From positions 1,100,079 through 1,164,078 of the forward strand of contig BQJR01000002.1 of the NCBI GenBank assembly GCA_021604805.1: a stretch of 64,000 nucleotides of DNA, read 5' to 3'. Below the pieces are notes generated by a model. It did not search any database, had not been told where the DNA came from, and saw nothing but the letters and a program-made list of their open reading frames with translations. This DNA comes from Planctomycetota bacterium (lineage in GTDB: Bacteria > Planctomycetota > B15-G4). Numbering within the stretch: the first letter of the stretch is position 1; the number at the start of each line of letters is the position of its first letter. The translations under genes were made by a program, and so were the position numbers. Positions 9,884-18,704 of this stretch are shown piece by piece.

Positions 9884-10491
9884 GCGAGTCACGGCTCACA
9901 CACGAGAGCATCGACGAGCTCGTCGCCAGCGCACGGGGAGGCTGCGCGGCGAGCTTTTCGGAGCTCGTGCGGCGTCATGAAGCACCGCTTTACCGCTTTC
10001 TCGTGATGCGAACACGCGACCCGGAGCAGGCCGAGGAGTTGTGTCAGCAGAGCTTTGTGCGTTGCTGGCGCAAGTTGCACACCTTCCGGCCGGGAGCGGC
10101 TTTCTCGCCGTGGTTGTTCACGCTCGGGCGCAACGTGGCGGCCAATCACTTTCGCAAGCGCACCGATGCACCTTTGGAGGAGGCGGGCGATCCGCCTTCG
10201 GGAGAGCGCGGGCCGCACGATCAGAGTTCGGCGCGTGAAGAGCGGGAGCGACTCTGGGATCTCGCCGCACGTCTGCTCGACGAGGCCCAGCGTTCGGCGC
10301 TCTGGTTGCACTACGCCGAAGGCATGTCCGCGAGCGAGATCGGAGGCGTACTCGAGCGTCCGGCGGCGCAGGTGCGCGTGGTGCTGCACCGCGCACGGCG
10401 GAGGCTCGCCGATCATCTGCGCGCGTTAGACTCTCTGCAACACTCTGAGGGCGAACCGTCGGCTCAGCCACATGGGGAGCTGTTGCGATGA
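9874..10491 (+). CDS. ECF-type RNA polymerase sigma factor
   Basis: The 205-aa product has region 2 at about residues 25-98 (FSELVRRHEAPLYRFLVMRTRDPEQAEELCQQSF split across the helix, then FSPWLFTLGRNVAANHFRK) and region 4 at about 125-185 (LLDEAQRSALWLHYAEGMSASEIG...VVLHRARRRL). The start is a TTG at 9874 with GGAAG 7 bases upstream; a second TTG at 9880 overlaps the preceding stop as TTGA and is a real alternative. The gene overlaps the preceding exported-protein gene and, by ATGA, the following membrane protein, which is its likely regulator. Confidence 0.9.
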   Translation: MALSESRLTHESIDELVASARGGCAASFSELVRRHEAPLYRFLVMRTRDPEQAEELCQQSFVRCWRKLHTFRPGAAFSPWLFTLGRNVAANHFRKRTDAPLEEAGDPPSGERGPHDQSSAREERERLWDLAARLLDEAQRSALWLHYAEGMSASEIGGVLERPAAQVRVVLHRARRRLADHLRALDSLQHSEGEPSAQPHGELLR

Positions 10492-11003
10492 CGCACGAAC
10501 CGAACCCACTCACTCCCGCGATCGAGGAAGCGTTGCGCGACGAAGCGCACGCTTCGCGTCTCGAGGCCCCCGCGACGCTTCACGCCGCGATCATGGACCG
10601 CGTGCAAGCCGACCGCGCGCAAGCCGACCGCGTGCCGACTGGCGGTCTGCACGTTGCGCCGCGGCCGGTGCTGCGCTTGTCTTGGCGCAAGCGTTTCGCG
10701 CTGCCGCTTGCGGCGGCGGTCGTCGTGCTGCTCGCCGGTTGGGGGTCGCAGCACTGGATGCAGTCGAAGCGCGCGGAGCTCGCGCCGGTGTCGATGCAGG
10801 TGCTCCAGGAAGTCACGGCCGCGCCGGCGCGTGCGGTGCGGCGGCTCACCGATGCGCCGCGACTGCGCGAGGCCGGTCGTGAGTTGCGCGGCGTCGTCGC
10901 TGAGGAGTTCGACGGGCTCAGCGCTCGCGCCAGCGCCATGGGCTGGGAGCTCGCGCGTCGCTTGGGCGGGCCGCTGAGCAAGCTGGGCAGCGCGCTTCGC
11001 TGA
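10488..11003 (+). CDS. Single-pass membrane protein, candidate anti-sigma factor
   Basis: The 171-aa product has a cytoplasmic N-terminus (EALRDEAHASRLEAPATLHAAI-type helix), one transmembrane segment at about residues 68-90 (FALPLAAAVVVLLAGWG) and a charged periplasmic tail. It overlaps the ECF sigma gene by ATGA. The organisation is that of an anti-sigma factor, with no zinc motif. A small repeat VQADRAQADRV occurs near residues 38-48. The assignment rests on context. Confidence 0.7.
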   Translation: MTHEPNPLTPAIEEALRDEAHASRLEAPATLHAAIMDRVQADRAQADRVPTGGLHVAPRPVLRLSWRKRFALPLAAAVVVLLAGWGSQHWMQSKRAELAPVSMQVLQEVTAAPARAVRRLTDAPRLREAGRELRGVVAEEFDGLSARASAMGWELARRLGGPLSKLGSALR

Positions 11004-11060
11004 GCCGCGCGGGGCGCGCTTGCGACGTCCTCTGGCGTGCTTTAAAGTGAGGTTGAGGTC

Positions 11061-11075
11061 AGTTGATATCCAACT
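11061..11075. promoter_or_regulatory. Inverted repeat upstream of universal stress protein gene
   Basis: AGTTG and CAACT arms flank ATATC 24 bases before the start at 11099. It sits just upstream of the GGGAGG ribosome site and could be an operator or a leader hairpin. Five-base arms are short, so this is a weak call. Confidence 0.25.
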
Positions 11076-11098
11076 CCACTGATCCGGGAGGATCTGCC

Positions 11099-11959
11099 AT
11101 GACTCGCTTTCAGAACGGCCTTTTCGTTCTCGCCACCGATCACTCGCCGCCCGCCCGCCGAGCCGCGCGCGAGGGCCTGGCGCTTGCCGAGGCGTTGGGC
11201 GCCAGGGTGCTGCTCGCGCACGTGGTCACACCCTTCCACGAGGGCACCGAAGAAGCCCGCGCCGCGCTTGAGGCGTTCACGGCTGAGTTGGCACCGGCGA
11301 TCCCCGTGGAGCAGGCGCTCGAGCGCGGGATCAGCGTGGAAGCGGGCGTGTTCCACCTCGCGAAGCAACACGAGGCGGCGCTGCTCGTGGTGGGGACGCA
11401 CGGGCGAACCGGCCTGCGGCACGCGCTCGTGGGCAGCAACGCGGAGCGCCTCGTGCAGCTGGCTCAGCGTCCTGTGCTCTGCGTGCGTCCTCCCGACGAT
11501 CCCGAGGCACCGCTGCATCTCTCCGCACCGAAGCGCGTGCTCTGCCCCGTGGACTTCTCCGACGCCGCGCGCCGCGCCTGCGACGACGCGCTGGCCTTGG
11601 CGCTGCACTGGGACGCCGAGCTCCTGCTCGTTCACGTCGTGGAACCGGTGTTGGTGCCGGAGGCCTACGGTCTACCCGCGAGCCAGGTTGCGGTGAGCCT
11701 CGAACAAGAAGTGCGTGAGGCCGCCGAGTCGCAGTTGCGCGCGCTGACCGCCGAGTTGTCCGAGTCCGGCGCCAAGGTGCGCGCTCTGATCGACGAAGGC
11801 AACGCCTCGCACCGACTCACCGAGCTCGTCTCGGAGGAAGACGTCGACCTCGTGGTGATGGCCACGCGCGGACTCACGGGCCTCGAGCACATGCTGCTCG
11901 GCAGCACCGCGGAACGTGTCGTGCGGCGCTGCGCCTGCCCGGTGCTCGCGATCAAGTGA
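11099..11959 (+). CDS. Tandem universal stress protein (two UspA domains)
   Basis: The 286-aa product contains two UspA domains, about residues 5-130 and 140-286. Both end with the family ATP-binding signature: GTHGRTGLRHALVGSNAERL in the first and ATRGLTGLEHMLLGSTAERV in the second, matching Gx2Gx9G(S/T). The second begins RVLCPVDFSDAARRA. The ATG at 11099 has a GGGAGG 8 bases upstream. The gene is monocistronic, ending in a strong hairpin shared with the convergent S9 peptidase. It probably binds ATP and acts in stress survival; no specific signal can be read. Confidence 0.95.
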   Translation: MTRFQNGLFVLATDHSPPARRAAREGLALAEALGARVLLAHVVTPFHEGTEEARAALEAFTAELAPAIPVEQALERGISVEAGVFHLAKQHEAALLVVGTHGRTGLRHALVGSNAERLVQLAQRPVLCVRPPDDPEAPLHLSAPKRVLCPVDFSDAARRACDDALALALHWDAELLLVHVVEPVLVPEAYGLPASQVAVSLEQEVREAAESQLRALTAELSESGAKVRALIDEGNASHRLTELVSEEDVDLVVMATRGLTGLEHMLLGSTAERVVRRCACPVLAIK

Positions 11960-11965
11960 GCGCGT

Positions 11966-11990
11966 GTTGCTGAGCGCGCGCGCTCGCAAC
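11966..11990. terminator. Bidirectional hairpin between convergent genes
   Basis: GTTGC-T-GAGCGCG pairs with CGCGCTC-GCAAC, a 12-bp stem with one bulged T and almost no loop. It sits 6 bases after the Usp stop and ends one base before the stop codon of the S9 peptidase, exactly filling the convergent gap. It lacks a U-tract on the plus strand. Confidence 0.65.
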
Positions 11991-14030
11991 TCAGCGCTTC
12001 TTGCGCAACCAGCGCGTCCACCACTCGAGGTTCTGGGCGAGACGATGCGCGCGCATGTCAGGCGGCCCACTGCGGCTCATCCCGTGGCTCGTGTTGCGCG
12101 GGTAACGCACGAAGCGCGCTGGCACGCCTTGCATCACGAGCGCTGAGTAGGCCTGTTCCGACTCGGCCACGTTGCAGCGCAGATCGCCTTCGCTGTGGAT
12201 CAGCAAGGTGGGCGTGCGCGCGTTGCCGAGGTGCTTGAGCGGGCTCATCTCCCACAGCGCGCCCGTGTCGTTCCAGGTGTTGCCCGGCAGATAGCTCCCC
12301 GGCCAGATGTAGATGTCGCTGGCGCCCCACATGCTGACCATGTTCGCCACGCAGCGGTCGGCGATGGCGGCGGCGAACTCGTTCGTGTGCCCGATCGCCC
12401 AGAGCGTCATGTAGCCGCCGAAACTTCCGCCGGTGAAGCCCATGCGCTTGGTGTCGCAGAACGACTGCTCGCGCATGTCGGCGATGATCGCCTGCATGTC
12501 TTCCCAGTCCTTCGTGCCCCAGGCGTGGTGGATGCCGCGGCAGAAGACCTCGCCGTAGCCCTTGCTGCCGCGCGGGTTGCCGTAGACGACCGCGTAGCCT
12601 TGCGCGGCGAGTACCTGGAACTCGTGGAAGAACGTGTAGCCGTACTGGGCTTGCGGTCCGCCGTGCACCTCCACCACGGTGGCGCGCTTGGTCGTGCTCG
12701 ACGAGCCGGGTGGCAGCAAGGTCCAGACCTGCACGCGACTGCCGTCGGCGGAGCGCACCCATTTGCTCGTGGGCGTGCACACTTGAAGCTGCGCGAAGAG
12801 CTCGCCGTTCACGTCGGTGAGTGTGCGCGCGCGCAGCGTGCCGGCCGCGCGCGGCAAGTTGCCGATCGCGACTTCGCCGGGGCGCGTGGCGCTCTCCACG
12901 ACCATCGAGAGCTGCTTGCCGTCGTCGGACAGGTTGCCGAGGTAGTGGCAGGCCTTGCCGCTCGTGTGTTGACGCAACTCGCCGCCCGTGGCCGCGATCG
13001 AGTGGATCTGTTGCGCGCCCTGCCAGCCGATCTGCATCACGAGACGCTTGCTGTCGGGCGTCCAGCGCAGGTTGGCGGCGAACTCGACTTCGGCGCTGTC
13101 GCCCAGGGTGGGCGCCACGAGGCAGCGGTCGTTGCCGGCCATGATGTTCTTCGCGCGACCGCGGCGCGCGTCGGCGACCCAGACCTCATAGTTGCAGGTG
13201 CCGCGCGTGCCGTCTTCGTCGTGCAGGCCGGCCCAGGCCAGGCGCTTGCCGTCGGGCGACCAGCGCACGGTCATCTTGGCGCCGGGGAGTTGGCCGGGCA
13301 GCACGCTGAGTTTGCGCGTGGCGAGGTCCAGCAGCGCGACTTCGGTCGTCCACTCCTTGGCGAAGGCGTGCTTGTGACGGTTGGTCGTGAGCGCCACGCG
13401 CTTGCCGTCGGGTGACACGTCGAAACTGAAGTGCCCGGTGCGGTCCTTGTCGTACACCAGTCGGTGTTCGCCTGTGTCGACGCTGACTTCGTAGAGCGCG
13501 AAGCGTTGCGCGTTGAAGTAGCCGTCGCCGTCGAGTCGATAAGACGGATCGTCGATCACGCGCGGCGGGTCGTTGCGCCCGTTCGACTTGCGTTCCGTCA
13601 CCGCCGCCGACGTCCACTCCTCGGCGCGCGCGCGGAAGGTCACGAGCAAGCGCTCGCCCCCCGGGCACCATTGCAGCGCCCCCACGTCGCCCTCGGGGAA
13701 GTCGGTGAGCGTGCGCGCTTCGCCGCCGTCCACAGACATCAACGCCACTTGTCCGCCGTGTTCGCCGCTGCGCACGAACGCGAGCTGCGAACCATCGGGT
13801 GACCACTCAGGACGACTGTCGCGCCCGCCGGAGGTGAAGGCCTTCGCGCTGCTCGCACCCGCGCGCGTGGACACCATCCACAAGTTCGTGACGTGGTCTT
13901 GCTTGTCGCCCACGGTCTTGTGCACGAACACGAGCTGCTTGCCGTCGGGCGACACGCGCGGGTGCGCCGTGATCGCGATGCGGTAGAGGTCGTCGATCTC
14001 GATCGAGCGCTTCTTGCGACGCGTGGCCAT
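11991..14030 (-). CDS. S9 family prolyl oligopeptidase / acylaminoacyl-peptidase-like serine peptidase
   Basis: The 679-aa product has an N-terminal beta-propeller (repeated RVSPDGKQLVF, EWSPDGSQLAF, RWSPDGKRLAW blades, residues about 20-410) and a C-terminal alpha/beta-hydrolase domain. The triad is complete: Ser536 in GGSFGGYM, Asp616 in SEGDLRC, His649 in NTSHGMSR. This is the S9C layout, a cytoplasmic peptidase that trims short peptides or acylated amino-acyl peptides. No signal peptide is present at the chosen start (MATRRKKRS), which has AAGGAGAA 7 bases upstream; the frame continues further 5' without support. It is convergent with the universal stress gene. Confidence 0.95.
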   Translation of the reverse strand: MATRRKKRSIEIDDLYRIAITAHPRVSPDGKQLVFVHKTVGDKQDHVTNLWMVSTRAGASSAKAFTSGGRDSRPEWSPDGSQLAFVRSGEHGGQVALMSVDGGEARTLTDFPEGDVGALQWCPGGERLLVTFRARAEEWTSAAVTERKSNGRNDPPRVIDDPSYRLDGDGYFNAQRFALYEVSVDTGEHRLVYDKDRTGHFSFDVSPDGKRVALTTNRHKHAFAKEWTTEVALLDLATRKLSVLPGQLPGAKMTVRWSPDGKRLAWAGLHDEDGTRGTCNYEVWVADARRGRAKNIMAGNDRCLVAPTLGDSAEVEFAANLRWTPDSKRLVMQIGWQGAQQIHSIAATGGELRQHTSGKACHYLGNLSDDGKQLSMVVESATRPGEVAIGNLPRAAGTLRARTLTDVNGELFAQLQVCTPTSKWVRSADGSRVQVWTLLPPGSSSTTKRATVVEVHGGPQAQYGYTFFHEFQVLAAQGYAVVYGNPRGSKGYGEVFCRGIHHAWGTKDWEDMQAIIADMREQSFCDTKRMGFTGGSFGGYMTLWAIGHTNEFAAAIADRCVANMVSMWGASDIYIWPGSYLPGNTWNDTGALWEMSPLKHLGNARTPTLLIHSEGDLRCNVAESEQAYSALVMQGVPARFVRYPRNTSHGMSRSGPPDMRAHRLAQNLEWWTRWLRKKR

Positions 14031-14148
14031 GGACCGATTCTCCTTCGTGGGTAGGTTCGGCGCGGACCCTACCACGCGCGACAGGCGCGGATCTCCCCCG
14101 CGAAGTCTGGCGCGCAGGCGACGCAAGTGCGGCGCGCACCACGATCAC

Positions 14149-16536
14149 TCAGTTCGTGACGGTCACCGACTCGGGCACGCTGAAGAACGCGAGCGGCCCC
14201 CACGGACTGCTGGCGCTCGCGGGTGCCGCGACCTGCACCCAAGCTGTGGCGCCAACCAACATCGGGTCGTTGGGCACGCTCAGGTTGAGCACGCGTTCGC
14301 CGTTCACGTCGAGTGGGAAAGGCGAGATCAGCGTGACCGGTGGGAGCACGTTGAGCTTCGGTCCCGCGAGGATGTCGGCGCTCAGGAAGCCGAACACCTG
14401 CGCGTTGGCCTCGCCGAACACTTCGAGCACTGCGGTGTTCCCGATCGCGACCTCTTGCGGCTCCATGCGCAGCAGCAACACGAGCCGACGCGCCGCGTGC
14501 CACGCCTGCACGACACCTGCGCCGTAGTTCACGTCCTTGCCGCTCGGGCCCTTGTCGCGGGCGGTCAGTTGCAGCGCCGCATCGAGGTGACGCGGCAACG
14601 CCTCCGGTTGCACTTGTCGCAGCAGCGCCAGCGCGCCGCCGAGTTGAGGCGTGCTCGCCGAGGTGCCGAAGAAACTGCTGTAGCCGCCGCCGATCGAGGT
14701 CGTCATCACGCCGGTGTAGGAGGTGATGTCGGGTTTGAGCAGCCCGGGGCCGGGGCCGCCGAAGCCGCCGAAGGGGTAGTCGTGGTAGTCGGTGTCCTGC
14801 GCGTGCGGCCAGCCGGCGTCGTAGAGCGTGAGGTCGTCCCAGGCGGAAGGGCCGATGCCCGAGAGCGGGTAGAGCCCGTCGTTCGACAGGTTGATCGCGC
14901 CGCAGGCGATCACCGAACTGCGGCCGCCCACGACGGCACCCGGGTAGGCGAAGGGCGAGGGCGCGTTGCCCGGCGTGGAGATGTTGAAGGGCAGCGGATG
15001 CGTGGCGAGCGCGAGCCCTTGGTTGCCGATCGAGTTGGCGTGCACCACACCGCCGGCGAGCTCGGCATCGCTGAGCGCGCGGAACATGTGGTAGTCGGGC
15101 GCGTCGACCCACTTGTAGCTGTAGGACGAGCTGATCACGTCGACACCCAGCTCGAAGAGGTACTGCTGCGCTTCCCAGTACTGACCTGCGTTGGCCACTC
15201 GGCAGACCACGAGTTCGGCGCCGGGCGCCATGCCCGTGACGCGGCCGCCGGTGCCGTCACCGACCATCAGGCCAGCCGATTGTGTGCCGTGCGGGTCGCC
15301 GCTGGTCACGTTGGCGTCGTCGAACTGGAAGTCCCAACCTTGCACGTCGTCGACGAAGCCGTTGGCGTCGTCGTCGAGCGCGTTGCCCGGGATTTCGCCG
15401 GGGTTGCTCCAGAGCCGGTTCACGAGGTCGGGGTGCGTGAGCGACACGCCCGAGTCGATCGAGCCGATGAGCACGCCGCCGCCGTCGACGCCTTGGGCCC
15501 AGAGCAGCGGGGCCTGTTGCAGATCGATGTTGGGTTCGGGCGCGCTCAGCGGCGCTTGTCCCGCGCCGGGCGCGACCTCGATGCGATCGAAGGCCATGCC
15601 GTCGGAGGGACGGTCGAAGTCGTCGCGCCACTGGAAGCGCAGACGCACCTGCGCGCGTTGCGCGGGCGCGAGCGGCGCGAGCAGCGGGTCGAGCGCGACC
15701 CAACGCCACTCGTAGACCGAGCTGCCGTTCTCGAGCGCCAGGATGCGTTGCCAGTTGCTGCCGTCGGTGCTCAGGAAGACGCCGTCCTCGGCGTGGTTCT
15801 CGTCGCCGAACTCTTTGTGACGGAAGCGCAGGCCCACATCGCTCTGACCGCTCAGGTCGAGTTGCACCGTGATGCTCGCCACGCTGTCGCTGGCGGCTTG
15901 GGCGCTGGCCATCACCACGTGGTGGCTGCCTTCGGGGCCGTCGTCGGTGGTCACGAGCACGTAGCCGTCGGCGCTCGAGTCCACGCTCCAGTGCGCGGCC
16001 AGGTTGCCGCTGTCGAAGTCGTCGTAGAACGGGTAGTCGCCGAGCCCGGGCGGCAGCGGCGGCGGTACGTCTTGCTGACTGGCCACGGGCAGATCGCGCA
16101 GCAACTCCACGCGCTCCACTTCGGGCAGCGCTGCCAGACGCGCGAGCACGTTCGGTTGCGCGTCGATCAAGAGCGCGTTGCCCATCCACAGCACGCGCCG
16201 CAGTCGTGCCGCGCCGGTTGACTGTGCGAGCTCGACGAGCTGCCGCGCGCGCACCTGTGTCTGCGACGCGCGTTGCTTGAGCGCCGCGATCACCCGCACG
16301 CGGCGTTCACTCGGCGAGCGCCCGACGAGCTGCGTCTGCATCGCGCCCAAGTCGACGGCGTCGTGCAGCAGCACATAAGCAGGCAGGGACTCGTCGGCCG
16401 CGGCGAGGGCCATGCGTTCACGCAGCGCCGGGCCGAGCTGCGCCGCGATCGACGGGGCGAGCACGAGCACCAGCAGCGCGAGGATCGGGCGGCGCATTCG
16501 GATCGCCGTGCGCTTCGAAGTCGAGGTGCGAGTCAT
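14149..16536 (-). CDS. Secreted subtilisin-like S8 serine protease with an inserted beta-sandwich domain
   Basis: The 795-aa product has a signal peptide (LALLVLVLAPSIAAQ), an inhibitor-I9-like propeptide (about 45-155), then a MAM/lectin-like beta domain (about 165-335: YDDFDSGNLAAHWSVDS..., DVGLRFRHKEFGDENH) before the catalytic domain (350-680). The triad is present: Asp361 (IGSIDSGV), His416 (DPHGTQSAG), Ser626 (FGTSASTP). A beta-rich tail of about 110 residues follows. An insertion between propeptide and catalytic domain is unusual for the family and may give substrate binding. The ATG at 16536 was used; MRRPILA at 16497 is an alternative. It probably degrades extracellular or periplasmic protein. 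Confidence 0.93.
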   Translation of the reverse strand: MTRTSTSKRTAIRMRRPILALLVLVLAPSIAAQLGPALRERMALAAADESLPAYVLLHDAVDLGAMQTQLVGRSPSERRVRVIAALKQRASQTQVRARQLVELAQSTGAARLRRVLWMGNALLIDAQPNVLARLAALPEVERVELLRDLPVASQQDVPPPLPPGLGDYPFYDDFDSGNLAAHWSVDSSADGYVLVTTDDGPEGSHHVVMASAQAASDSVASITVQLDLSGQSDVGLRFRHKEFGDENHAEDGVFLSTDGSNWQRILALENGSSVYEWRWVALDPLLAPLAPAQRAQVRLRFQWRDDFDRPSDGMAFDRIEVAPGAGQAPLSAPEPNIDLQQAPLLWAQGVDGGGVLIGSIDSGVSLTHPDLVNRLWSNPGEIPGNALDDDANGFVDDVQGWDFQFDDANVTSGDPHGTQSAGLMVGDGTGGRVTGMAPGAELVVCRVANAGQYWEAQQYLFELGVDVISSSYSYKWVDAPDYHMFRALSDAELAGGVVHANSIGNQGLALATHPLPFNISTPGNAPSPFAYPGAVVGGRSSVIACGAINLSNDGLYPLSGIGPSAWDDLTLYDAGWPHAQDTDYHDYPFGGFGGPGPGLLKPDITSYTGVMTTSIGGGYSSFFGTSASTPQLGGALALLRQVQPEALPRHLDAALQLTARDKGPSGKDVNYGAGVVQAWHAARRLVLLLRMEPQEVAIGNTAVLEVFGEANAQVFGFLSADILAGPKLNVLPPVTLISPFPLDVNGERVLNLSVPNDPMLVGATAWVQVAAPASASSPWGPLAFFSVPESVTVTN

Positions 16537-16572
16537 GAGCTGTCGGCCGGGAGGAGCCGTATCAACAAGATT

Positions 16573-16599
16573 GGCCCGGGGGTCGCGACCTCCCGGGCC
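16573..16599. terminator. Strong GC hairpin between thioredoxin-like and S8 genes
   Basis: GGCCCGGG (16573-16580) pairs with CCCGGGCC (16592-16599), and the bases between include the self-complementary GGTCGCGACC, so nearly the whole segment can fold with one unpaired T. It follows the stop of the minus-strand gene at 16762 by about 160 bases and precedes the S8 start. It may terminate the upstream operon or structure the S8 leader. Confidence 0.5.
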
Positions 16600-16761
16600 A
16601 GTTCGGGGGGCCTCCGCCCCTCAGGGTCGCGCCCTTGGCGGGCGCTGCCTTTGACGCGGTTCAGTCTACCCCTGCTCTCGGCATCTGGGGGGCTGTGACG
16701 CGAGAGAATCGAGTGCCAGCGGAGTCCGCCTGGTCCGCGTGTGGGGCGCCGCAGCTGCCCG

Positions 16762-17148
16762 TCAGCTGGTGAGGTCGGCCAAGGTGCGCTTGAAGGCCTC
16801 GGGATCCACCGATCCCTGCCCGCCGGCGAGCCAGCCGCCCTGAGCGTCGGTGAAGACCACGAAGGGCAGCGACATGGCGTCGGGCATGTTCGCCATGAGC
16901 AGGTTCACGAGCGGCTCCTCGAGCTCATCGATGTCGGCGGCCAGCGCCACGAACTTCTCGCTCAGCGTTTCGGCGACCCCCGGCAGCGGCACCACGGCGC
17001 TCACCAGCGTGCGGCAGTTGCTGCACATCTCGCGCCCCATCTCGATGAAGATCGACTTGCCCTCGGCTTGGGCGGCGGCTTTCGCGTCGGCGAAGCGCGT
17101 GTGCCAGCTGAGCGTGCCGCGGTCGTCGAAATGAGGATGCGAACTCAT
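16762..17148 (-). CDS. Thioredoxin-fold protein
   Basis: The 128-aa cytoplasmic product has a thioredoxin-like core: SIFIEMGREMCSNCRTL with a CxxC redox pair near residues 42-45, then EKFVALAADIDE and LPFVVFTDAQG. It lacks a signal peptide, so it probably acts as a cytosolic thiol-disulfide protein. The SNC context differs from classical WCGPC, so reductase activity is not assured. Its start overlaps the stop of the pterin dehydratase gene (ATGA), showing a two-gene operon. Confidence 0.85.
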   Translation of the reverse strand: MSSHPHFDDRGTLSWHTRFADAKAAAQAEGKSIFIEMGREMCSNCRTLVSAVVPLPGVAETLSEKFVALAADIDELEEPLVNLLMANMPDAMSLPFVVFTDAQGGWLAGGQGSVDPEAFKRTLADLTS

Positions 17149-17477
17149 GATTCACTCCGGAAGGGGTCGGGGTGCCCCGTGGTGGCTTGCAGATCGAGGC
17201 GCAGGGCCAGGGCGACGTCGAGCTCGCTCAGCCCACCGACCTCATGAGTGAACAGGGTGACGCTGAGGTACCCCCAACCCAAGCTCAGATCTGGGTGGTG
17301 ATCGAGAGCTTCCGCCAAACGGCCGACCACGAGCGCGAAGCCGAGCGCCTGACGGAAGTCGTCGAAGGCCCAGCGACGGCGCAGGTGGTGGTTGTCCACG
17401 ATTTGCCAGTCGGGCAAGCGCGCGGCGAGATCAGAGATCTCCTCGGGGGTGAGTTGACGGGTGGTGGCGGCAGGCAT
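17145..17477 (-). CDS. Pterin-4a-carbinolamine dehydratase
   Basis: The 110-aa product matches the full length of the family. The signature HHPDLSLGWGYLSVTLFTHE (residues 60-79) and GLSELDVALA carry the catalytic histidines that dehydrate 4a-hydroxytetrahydropterin, recycling the cofactor of aromatic amino-acid hydroxylases; in bacteria lacking those it is often linked to molybdopterin or unknown pterins. The start MPAATTRQLTPEEI is typical. No aromatic hydroxylase is present in the window. The gene leads a two-gene operon with the thioredoxin-fold protein. Confidence 0.95.
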   Translation of the reverse strand: MPAATTRQLTPEEISDLAARLPDWQIVDNHHLRRRWAFDDFRQALGFALVVGRLAEALDHHPDLSLGWGYLSVTLFTHEVGGLSELDVALALRLDLQATTGHPDPFRSES

Positions 17478-17666
17478 GGGGCACTCCAGCGTGACGGGGC
17501 GGCGCGCAATAGCACGCAACGTAGGTCCCGCCCGTGGGGTGAAGTGCCTCGCGATCTCCGGGAGCCGCGCCGAAGCGCGCTCGGCGCCACGGGCGAACCG
17601 CGCCCCGACGACTGCTAAGCTGAGCGCGGTCGCGTAACGCCGGTGGCTCCGGCGGGGAGGTACTGC

Positions 17667-18704
17667 ATGCTTGTGACGGCACTTGTGACGCCCTTCCGAG
17701 AAGGTGGGGCGCTGGTCAACGGCTCGCTCTTGCAGGAGCTCATCGCGTTCCAGTTGGCGGAGGGCGCGCACCAAGTGCTGCTCGCCGGCACGACCGGGGA
17801 AGGGGCCGCCCTGAGCGAGGAAGAGCGCGGGCAGTTGCTCGACGCCGCGCTCGAGGTCGCCGAGCCGCGGCAGCTCATGGTCGCGCTCGGTTTCGGTCGT
17901 CTCCCCGACGTGATCGAGCGCGGTCAGGACGCCCTGGCGCGCGGCGTGCGCGACCTGCTCCTGGTCGATTGCCCGTACAGCGGCGCGTCGAGCGCGGGCT
18001 TGCGTGAGCACTGGCACGGCGCGGTGGCGGCGGCGCTGCCCGAGGCGCGACTGTTGCCCTACGCGATCCCGCAGCGCACCGGCACCGAGCTCCTGCCCGA
18101 CGATCTCGCGCGGCTCGTCGAGGACCACCCCAATGTGATCGGCGTGAAAGATGCCACCGGCCGCCTGGCGCGCATGCTGCGCGTGCGCGAACTCTGCGGC
18201 CCCGACTTCCACCTCTTGTGCGGCGAAGACAGTCAGCTCCGCGACGCGATGCTCGACCCGAACATCCGTGCCGACGGCGCCGTGAGCGTGGCCTCGCACC
18301 TTGCGCCACGCAGCGTGCGCGATCTCGTGGAAGCTTGCCGCCGCGGCGACGCGACCCACGCCCGCGAGCTCCACGACGCGCTGCTCCCGCTCTTCCAGCT
18401 CGTGACTTTCCACAGCTCCGAAGCCTTGCGCGTGGGCGAGCAACAGCTGCAGGTGCCGCAGCGCCTCAAGAATCCCGTGCCGCTGAAGGCTTGCCTCGAA
18501 CACCTGGGCGTGGCGGTGGGGACCTGTCGTGCACCCTTGAGCGCGGTCAACGCGAAGGTGCGTGCTCAACTCGAAGCGATCCTCGACGACGTGTTCGTCG
18601 CGCATCGCAACGTGCTCGCGCCTCTGCACGAGAGCTTCGGCGCCGCCGGTGACCGCCGCGTCGCGACCTCGGGCGGCGCTGCGATGTTCAGCCAGGCGTC
18701 ATGA
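17667..18704 (+). CDS. dapA: 4-hydroxy-tetrahydrodipicolinate synthase
   Basis: The 345-aa enzyme condenses pyruvate with aspartate semialdehyde, the first committed step to lysine and diaminopimelate. Schiff-base Lys161 (VIGVKDATG), Tyr132 (LPYAIPQRTG) and Thr42-Thr43 (AGTTGEG) are all present at nearly the E. coli positions. The product is about 50 residues longer than usual at the C-terminus (after residue 295). The ATG at 17667 has GGGGAGG 7 bases upstream; an upstream start at 17643 adds only seven residues. It is the first gene of a dapA-lysC-asd operon whose members overlap by four bases. Confidence 0.95.
   Translation: MLVTALVTPFREGGALVNGSLLQELIAFQLAEGAHQVLLAGTTGEGAALSEEERGQLLDAALEVAEPRQLMVALGFGRLPDVIERGQDALARGVRDLLLVDCPYSGASSAGLREHWHGAVAAALPEARLLPYAIPQRTGTELLPDDLARLVEDHPNVIGVKDATGRLARMLRVRELCGPDFHLLCGEDSQLRDAMLDPNIRADGAVSVASHLAPRSVRDLVEACRRGDATHARELHDALLPLFQLVTFHSSEALRVGEQQLQVPQRLKNPVPLKACLEHLGVAVGTCRAPLSAVNAKVRAQLEAILDDVFVAHRNVLAPLHESFGAAGDRRVATSGGAAMFSQAS

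Noticed and set aside
8705..9892. 395-residue minus-strand open frame
   Set aside because: It is the mirror of the exported protein at 8849, which has a signal peptide and proper start.
12195..13415. 406-residue plus-strand open frame
   Set aside because: It is antisense to the S9 peptidase, which has a complete triad and propeller; the frame has no ribosome site or motif.
14014..16221. 735-residue open frame on the plus strand
   Set aside because: It lies opposite the S8 protease, and its composition (His/Arg/Glu/Val-rich, without domains) is that of an antisense shadow in high-GC sequence.
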